Positions 57,604 through 64,000 of a stretch of DNA of 64,000 bases are shown here, in pieces (positions within the stretch are counted from its first letter, which is position 1; each line of letters opens with the position of its first letter). Position numbers and translations under genes: made by a program. A model generated the notes under the pieces. That model searched no databases and had not been told where the DNA came from. It was given only the letters and a program-made list of their open reading frames with translations. The stretch is taken from the NCBI GenBank assembly GCA_964030475.1, contig CAXIPT010000003.1, forward strand, positions 10,245,953 to 10,309,952, read 5' to 3'. The stretch comes from Tethya wilhelma (lineage: Eukaryota > Porifera > Demospongiae > Tethyida > Tethyidae).

Positions 57604-60600
57604 GATCTGTCACATGAAAGGCGGGCACTTCACCCACACACACATATCTGTTCATACTGCAGTATAGCATGTGTACTCACGGTGCATACTTTATATGTAT
57701 GTCAGTATACACAACTGTGATACCCTTATATATAGTGTTAGCATTTATGGTATGTACCTCTGACCTTCTGTGTGTGTGTGTCAGGTAGCATGTTAAAATA
57801 CACTGTTCAGTGAGTCAAGTTTATTTCTAGCTTAGACTGTTAGCATTAGCCCTGCTGTCAGTGCTCTATTGCTATCACTCTGTAACCAGCCTGTATCAAG
57901 TGCATAACTAGGACTAAAGGAAGTGAGAAGAGCTCTGTTAGAATTAGCTCTAGAGTGTACAGAAGAGTCAAGAGAAAGACTTGTGCCCAAAAAAAAAGAT
58001 CGATAAAGACTTACAGAATTGCAGTCGACTTCACAGTTATGAGCTGATAGTGTGTTTTGGTTTAGAAGTGTACACATTGAGACTGACAGTGATATAGTGA
58101 GATAGGATGGGGACTGAAGCGTCCACCATGCGTAGGCAGACCATGCTCACTGGTCGACGGCCTACCAACCGTTACCGTAAGCAGGTACCAAGTGGTGGCA
58201 TACCGGGGAGGTTCACTAGAAGTCTTGACAATTTACTAGTGGTGAGAAAATCAAACCATACTGCTAATGTAGAATATCACAGCTATTGTTTAGAGTATTG
58301 AAGAGAGAGTGTATTGCTTGTGTGCTAGCAAGATGACTAGTTCATCTCTATGCTGGAGGGTGGGTCTGTAGTGAATGCCTAGCTAGCTAGAGATGGTACT
58401 AATGGTTGTGTTTGTGTCAGTGTAAAGTGCAGCTTGTAGTCACTGGTGTTGTGAACCATTTGTATGGTAGCAGCTAGGTTGTGTGATATTTACTCAAACA
58501 ACTTGCGTACATTTGTAGGTATAAGACAAGTGTATCTGTGCTATGTATCTAATATGTAATGCATGAAAGTGTTGTGATCTCTGTCAATACCCCCCAGGAC
58601 GCTGGTGGCTATGACCTCATTGACTTCAACAAAAAGCCCTCCAAGAACAAGAAGCCGCCTCCCACAAAGCCTGCCCCTCTCGCTCAAAGGAGCTCCTCCG
58701 TGGAGCACCTCTACGAGAGCACGGAAGACTTCAGCAACAAGGACCGCGGCAGCTCCCACTCGGTGTCCAACTCCCCCCAGCTGGTGAAGAGATCAGCTGA
58801 TGAACAACTGCCTGAGCTGCCTCCCTTGAATCAGAGACCTCTCGATGGCCCACCTGAGCCGAGTGAAATACCAGACACTGTTGACGTGAACAGACTCTAT
58901 GCACAGGTGTCAAAGCCAAAGAGAAAAGGTAAAGTCTTGGACCCCAACCAGCCACTATCGCAGGGAGATGGGAGCACCGTGTCAGAAACCACACCAGAGG
59001 CCGAAAAGGAGGAGACAAAGAAGGATAAAGATGAGCAGGACAAGGATAATGTTCCTCCTACGACAAGCGCTGCAGCCACTAGTTCAGAGGTCGTGAACCC
59101 TCTACGAGAGCAGGAAGGACTGGTTGTGACCTACTACGGAAACGATGAAGGAAGTGGGAGTGGCATTGTTGGGGGTGTGGTCGAGATCGAACACACTGTC
59201 GCCAGCAATGAAGATGGTGACAATGCACTTTATGCCGTAGTCAACACTGTCAAAAAGAAGAAGAAGAAGAAAAAGACTGAGCCTGTGGAAGAAACAGCAG
59301 CAGTTACACAGTTGCCTCCAAGTGACTCCACATCAGTCGGCAATGGCAACAAAGAGGACAAGAGTGCTGGCAGTGATAGAGCTGAGACTGGCCCATCTCT
59401 GGTGGGCAGTGCCAGTCCCAAAGTGCCTCCTAAGCCTGCTCGTCCTGCGAGGAAAGCACCGCCTAAACCAGCACCGTATAAAGACCACGAGCGTACAGCC
59501 ACCCCAGAACACCTAATGTCCTCCTCCCCACATCGAGTGGCCTCACCTGAGCCTGCCTCACTAGTGCTCGAGCCAGTCAAGACGACAGTGGACAAGACCA
59601 CTAGTACCACAACACTCCAAGAAACCCTCGTCAACTCTAAGCCCAACGCCGAGGAGCCACCTCATCGTAGACTGCCCTCTCCCCCACTCTCCCCTACCCA
59701 GATCTCCATCTCCCTTCCTCCGTTGGATCGAACAAGAGCTGCAAGCATAGCGAGTAAGCCCCCCTCGTTTCCTCCCCCTCCTCCACCCCCTGAACTATCA
59801 CCGAGTCCTGATCGCGGAAATTCGCCAGAGAACAGCGCACTTGACGCCGGTGATCACACCTACGCTACTGTGTCCGAGTCGACCAAGACAAAGAAAAAGC
59901 AGCGTTCGAGTTTCCGAGGAAATCTTTTCGGTAAACGCAACGATTCTTCAAAGCACACCTCAAGCAACGGTATCACTTCTCCTGCTAGTGAGGAAGAGGG
60001 CTATAGTCTAGTCCGTAACAACCACTCACCCAAAAAGAAACAGGCCTCGACGTTACCACCGTCTGCTAAAGGCCTCGTTCACGTACCTGACTCGGACAAA
60101 CCCATCACCTCTCCTCAACGCAGAGCCCCTCACATGTACTCTACCATACAGAAGGAGGAGGGGGACCATTCCATGGAGGCTGTACCGATGGTGCTGCACA
60201 GCTACGCCACTGTGCAAGGCAATGACAAGAAGAAGAGATCTACACGTAGGCACCCCAAGCTGAAGCCACGAGCCGACCCCCCACCTCCCCCTCCCCCCAG
60301 TGGGGGTAGGGTGGGAGAGATGAATTTGCTGTCCCCCACTCATAGCAGTGGTGAACCCGTTGACCCCTATATTGGTGGTGGTAGACTGAATGTGCCAGTC
60401 GGTGGCGGACCACAGTTCCTCTTCTCAGAGAAACACAGACAGAGCTTCATCAAGGTGAGCAGATAGTTTATTATAGTTGGATCAATTTAAATGGTTTTTG
60501 TGGACAAGGATGCACCTTGTCAAAGCCTAAAATATAAAAGCTTTACGTTACCTTAGAAATGGGTAAGAGCCTTTTTTGAAAAAAATTTTCCATCATGTGC

Positions 60601-61016
60601 CAGTCAGGGATTGTGAACCAAACCAACTCTGTATCATCATTTTTTACACAAAAGATATCAATTTATATAAAAGGCTCATTTCGTGCTGATTACAATGGTA
60701 CAAGTTCCACTTTCGTAGGTTTACAGGTTTACTTTCATTTTTCTTGTGTTTGTGTTCTTCTTTCTGTCAGGTTGGTGAGAGAGCTGATGTGATGTCCAAC
60801 TCCAGTCACTCTGTGAGCACCAGCACCCTAGCCACCAATGAGGAGGACTCCGATGGGGACGTCCTCTACTCCACAGAGTGGGACGAGTCGTCAGAGGACG
60901 AGGGAGAGGGGGAGGAGGTGAGGGGGCGGGTACTTTTGAGACTAAAAAAAATTGTGAAATTTTTTTATCTGGATCATAGTATATGCAGTAAGTATTTCAG
61001 CAGTCAATTATAATTG

Positions 61017-61048
<32 letters not shown>

Positions 61049-61457
61049 ACTCTCTCTCTCTCTCTCTCTCTCTCCCTCTCTCTACAGAAGGAGGAAGGAC
61101 CTCCCAGTCCACCACGCTCCAAGACCTACTACATTGCACACGAGATTCTCACAACAGAACGGACGTAAGACACTTAGTTTCCTTTTCACAAACATTTGCA
61201 CATTTATACTCATTCTACACTATAATCTCATATACACATTCACATACACTGTAGGTTTGTGAAGGGTCTAACCCTAATTGACAAGGACTTCCGTCAAGCC
61301 ATCAGATCAGCCAACAATGCTCACGAGAAGCCGGTCCTCAGTGAAGACAACTTCAAGCTGCTCATGGGTAATGTCAGTAGTCTCCTCACTCTCAATGCAG
61401 GCATGTTGCAGGAGCTGGAGGCCAGGATGGCTCAATGGTGAGGGGGAGGGTGGGGGC

Positions 61458-61503
<46 letters not shown>

Positions 61504-63990
61504 AAAGTCTAATTGACATGAGAGTATCTTTGCTGACTAAAGAAATGAAGTGAAAGTGATTATATTTATGTGATGGTATTAATACACTAGCCAGTTTCTC
61601 TGAGATTCAGCTTTGTCATACCTCCTCTGCTATTTGTTAGTGTATCTGTATGATCCTGCATGCGTATGTGCAGTGATTCCCCTAGAATTAAAACACGAAC
61701 AGGGTGCTTAATAATAATCATTGAAATTTAATCTAATTAGGACTCAAAACCACTCCCAGCTCTTTGATGTTTTCAATTGTGAGCAGGGTGGCCCACTCTG
61801 CTCAATATATGCCGGGGGAAACACTGCGTATGTGCATTCTTGTAATATACTGCCACATTATTCAACTAATTATTCTGTTGTAATTGTAGGGACACTGATC
61901 CAAGAATTGGGGACATTCTTCTAATTAGAGCACCTTACTTCAAGGTCAGTGTACATTGCCTGCCTACTATTGTGGTAAAATTGAAGTAATTGATTTCATT
62001 AAACATAAGAGGATAGGTTTCTTTGGCAGTAAAAGTGCTAGTTAAACTTTTTACAAACATTGACCACAAATGACAGCTGCTTGGACGTTTATACTATCAA
62101 TCCGTGTATTGTGTTACACAATCAAGGATTGCTGTGTGCCCAGGCTGATTCTACACCCATTAGTGCATGCCTCTAAGCACAGACAATGCCTTTGTCACTC
62201 TGGTGTATATATATATATAAGTTTCCATCAGTCATTTGTCAAAGCATTTTTTTAAATTATTCAACACTGTTTCATTAATTTTTATTCAGATCTACACAGA
62301 GTACATCAGTAAGTTTGACAAGGTGCTGAAGCTCCTGGAGGAGCAGACCAAGAAGAACCCTCTCTTTGCTGAAGTGCTGCACGAGTTTGAGGCCCAACCC
62401 AAGTGTGCCAGTATCCCTCTGGCTGGCTACATGCTGGACATCGTACAGAGAATCACACGCTACAAGTTACTCCTAGGAGGTAGGGAACCCCCTCTGTGTG
62501 TGTCATGGTTACTGCAGTACCAGAATTTATGATTGTACATTCCATACTGCAGTACCTGCATGGCTGTGTGTGTTATTGTCTTGAATGTTTTGTAAAACGA
62601 ATGCAAGTCTGTTTGTATTTGTGTGTTTGTTTACTCACTCTGTTGCTGTGTTGTTTTTCACTTTCAGACTACATCAAACACTTGCCAGAAGATTCTGTGG
62701 ACAGATCGTCCAGTGAAAGTAAGTCAGCGTAGAAATGTTGTTTGCTACTATTGAATCCTGCCATGTTTTACTAGAAGTACTGTATGTACTGTATGTACTG
62801 TATGTTGCCTTCATTGATGCTCTGTTATGTTTTAGTCAGTTTAATGTTTATTTTGGTTGTGTTTCTCCTCACCAACAGAGGCACACGAAATCATCTCTTC
62901 TGTTGCAACTCACGTCAATGAAACCATTCGACAAATGGTCAGTCAATCCTCCGTTGCATATGCAACTCATTCCCATCCACGTACTGTAATAGTATTATGT
63001 ACTGTGACCCCAACCCTTTAGTCCTACATGAGTGCTTCTCTTGCTCTATGTATGTGAGAAGTTAGAAAAAACTTAGTATCTACATGCACAAAGTTGTTCA
63101 AAGCCTTTTGATTTTTTTTTAGTTTGTTTATCCTTTTAAAAGCCATGTAGATTTAGTGATATACATGTGCATGTGGTGGTAGACTGAAGCATGTACACCA
63201 GCTGTTCACTCTTTCACATCTGTGCACCCTCCGCACTACTAGTTTTTCTGACCTGTTCTTTTGTTGTGATCAGTTCCACTACTAGCTAGACTAGCCTCAT
63301 TCCCAAGCCTTCTGTGTGCTGCTATTAATGATTTATTACATTGACAATCTTTACCATTTCTTGATTTTTCCCTCCAGGATAACTTTAGGAAGGTTTGTGA
63401 GGTGCGCAAGAAGCTCATTGGTGACACAGGTGACACCCTCATCACACCCTACAGGGTAAACATGGAGTTGTTTGTTTGTTTGTATATTTGTTCGCCTATG
63501 TTGTAGTTTAATACACAATTTGTTTGTGTTTGTAGAAATTGTTGAAGGAAGGTGAACTCCTCAAATTCTCAAGGAAAGAGAAGCAGCCAAGAATGTTCTT
63601 TTTGGTGAGCATCAGATAGTAGAAAAGTTTTTAGGAAAAAATGAAAAGAAAAAAAAAATCGACCCTGCCAGGATTCGAACCTGGAATCCCCTGATCCGTA
63701 GTCAGATGCCTTATCCGTTGGGCCACAGGGCCAGTTGAGTGTTGTGAAGATAAAAACTTGAATCCATCACATAAACTGTTATGATACACAAGCACTGTTA
63801 TGATACACACAAACAAACAGTTCACAGATATTCTGATCTATGCGTCGTCCATCCCACCCGCCAACAGCACCTATAAGGTCATCAAGAGGATCCCCCTCGA
63901 GGGAATGAGGGTGGAGCTACTGGACGACCCCGAGATGAGATATGGCTTCCAAATCATCAGCACATGCAAATCATTTCGATTGGAAGCAAG
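45187..63990 (+). CDS. FGD-like RhoGEF with long proline/tyrosine-rich N-terminus (3' end outside window)
   Basis: Fifteen predicted exons: 45187-45271, 50661-50702, 52275-52302, 53338-56788, 58598-60454, 60771-60917, 61088-61164, 61255-61437, 61890-61944, 62290-62479, 62668-62718, 62879-62937, 63378-63455, 63536-63604 and 63821-63990. They stay in one frame for about 2,180 residues. The first ~1,850 residues are disordered, with PPPPPKPYKPK-type SH3 ligands, polybasic stretches and about twenty Y-x-x-hydrophobic motifs. Then comes a DH (RhoGEF) domain from KTYYIAHEILTTERTFVKGL to the helix containing QRITRYKLLLGDYIKHLPEDS, and a PH domain starting LLKEGELLKFSRKEKQPRMF and FTDILIYAS. Layout and PH start resemble FGD5/FGD6, which activate Cdc42; the FYVE domain expected further on is outside the window. 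The 28-bp exon at 52275 is chosen for phase and splice sites. Exons 1-3 are less certain than the rest. Confidence 0.82.
47844..48546. mobile_element. 703-bp foldback element, TAGCCTCG family, 9-bp target duplication
   Basis: About 70-bp inverted ends start TAGCCTCGTACCCAGGCC and include TTTTTAGTGTTTCACGCTAAAAA. Perfect 9-bp flanking repeats ACCATGGAC at 47835-47843 and 48547-48555. The internal ~560 bp is unique, GC-richer sequence with no coding recognised. It is the longest member of this family here. Confidence 0.85.
48525..49565. repeat. 521-bp tandem duplication around a single N
   Basis: The sequence from GAGTGGCCTGGGTACG at 48525 recurs at 49046 and appears identical for about 519 bp, with one N at 49045 between copies. 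The first copy starts inside the right arm of the 47844 element; the second starts with the same partial arm. This looks like overlapping contig ends joined by a token gap rather than a biological duplication. Confidence 0.85.
49602..49642. repeat. 41-bp near-perfect palindrome
   Basis: 20-bp arms (GTGTTTTATCCATTTAGATG and complement) around a single C. It lies in the RhoGEF intron. Similar in scale to the palindrome at 16602 but unrelated in sequence. Confidence 0.85.
50829..50884. repeat. (TG)n microsatellite
   Basis: TG run in the RhoGEF intron, ending in GCGTGCGTGC. Confidence 0.85.
51593..51672. repeat. (TG)n microsatellite
   Basis: About 80 bp of nearly pure TG with two TACG interruptions, in the RhoGEF intron. 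Confidence 0.85.
52138..52270. repeat. (CA)n-gap-(CT)n microsatellite
   Basis: CA run, 13 N, then about 85 bp of CT that provides the pyrimidine tract for the 28-bp exon at 52275. Confidence 0.85.
56914..57138. mobile_element. Foldback MITE, TACCGTATA-related family (copy 6)
   Basis: Ends ACTACTGTAAACGTGGAAAT and its complement, with interior ATTGGCGGGTTTTAAATTTGG and GCATTTAATTTGGCGGT words on both strands. The TTTGGCGG core is shared with copies 2 and 4, while the outer ends differ, so this is a subfamily. It lies in the RhoGEF intron after exon 53338-56788. Confidence 0.7.
57571..57600. repeat. (TA)n microsatellite
   Basis: Thirty bases of alternating TA in the RhoGEF intron. Confidence 0.9.
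58107..58241 (+). CDS. Possible alternative first exon of the RhoGEF gene
   Basis: An ATG opens 45 codons (MGTEASTMRRQTMLTGRRPT ... LDNLLV) that end at a GTGAGA donor in phase 0, the phase required by the next exon at 58598. It cannot be a plain internal exon in frame from the left, because phase-0 reading from the nearby AG meets a stop. It therefore looks like the start of a shorter isoform with its own promoter, lacking the first ~1,200 residues. The peptide is strongly basic. Confidence 0.45.
61015..61087. repeat. (CT)n tract before a splice acceptor
   Basis: CT repeat directly preceding the exon at 61088, acting as its pyrimidine tract. Confidence 0.8.
61460..61501. repeat. (GT)n microsatellite
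   Basis: GT run just downstream of the donor at 61438. Confidence 0.85.
63660..63732 (-). tRNA. tRNA-Arg (ACG)
   Basis: 73 nt on the minus strand. Acceptor stem GGCCCTG/CAGGGTC (one G-T pair), anticodon stem TCTGA/TCAGG with loop CTACGGA (anticodon ACG), T-arm CCAGG TTCGAAT CCTGG with a perfect B-box. It sits antisense in the RhoGEF intron between exons 63536-63604 and 63821-63990. It reads CGU (and CGC/CGA with inosine). Confidence 0.96.
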
Positions 63991-64000
63991 GTATCTACAT

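Overview
This is a eukaryotic nuclear window, most likely from a demosponge (inference). Genes are small, densely packed and split into many short exons with GT-AG introns. The gene content mixes conserved metazoan genes (TDG, UBE2H, UBE2N, ELP4, an FGD-type RhoGEF) with architectures typical of sponges and other invertebrates (Death domains, a GTPase fused to a nucleoside-phosphorylase domain, a Death/coiled-coil/Kelch protein). It also carries many foldback elements, a SINE, microsatellites and runs of N. The sequence alone does not prove the species; Amphimedon-like is a guess.

Layout. 1-13 kb: three paralogous cysteine-rich secreted, membrane- or GPI-anchored protein genes (one with its 5' end missing, one single-module, one double-module), with a compact thymine-DNA glycosylase gene on the minus strand between the second and third. 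13.4-15.4 kb: UBE2H, whose core exons are absent. 16.2-18.7 kb: gene fragments (a beta-sandwich-like C-terminus on minus, a possible C1orf74-like fragment on plus, a Death-domain relic on minus) and a SINE. 18.8-22.3 kb: a minus-strand gene joining a Ras/ROC-like GTPase module to a PNP/UDP-phosphorylase-like domain. 22.3-25.3 kb: repeats only.

25,300-34,311: a 9-kb DNA transposon with about 370-bp terminal inverted repeats and TA target duplication. It carries one predicted 31-exon gene that reads in frame from a pogo/Tigger-type DDE transposase, through 13 tandem copies of a small exon module, into a Ulp1-type SUMO protease and a PHD finger. This is the most unusual object in the window.

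34.4-37.9 kb: Death/coiled-coil/Kelch gene, starting 120 bp beyond the transposon. 38.3-42.2 kb: ELP4, broken into two halves on opposite strands around a gap and a MITE. 42.4-44.7 kb: intact UBE2N (Ubc13), head-to-head with the ELP4 5' half. 45.2-64 kb: a large FGD-like RhoGEF gene running off the right edge, with about twenty tyrosine motifs and polyproline stretches before its DH-PH module. One tRNA-Ser(AGA) and one tRNA-Arg(ACG) lie inside introns.

Many exon junctions were checked by reading-phase continuity. Gene models are predictions without transcript support. Several oddities (ELP4 inversion, missing UBE2H exons, a 521-bp tandem duplication next to a single N) may be assembly artefacts.
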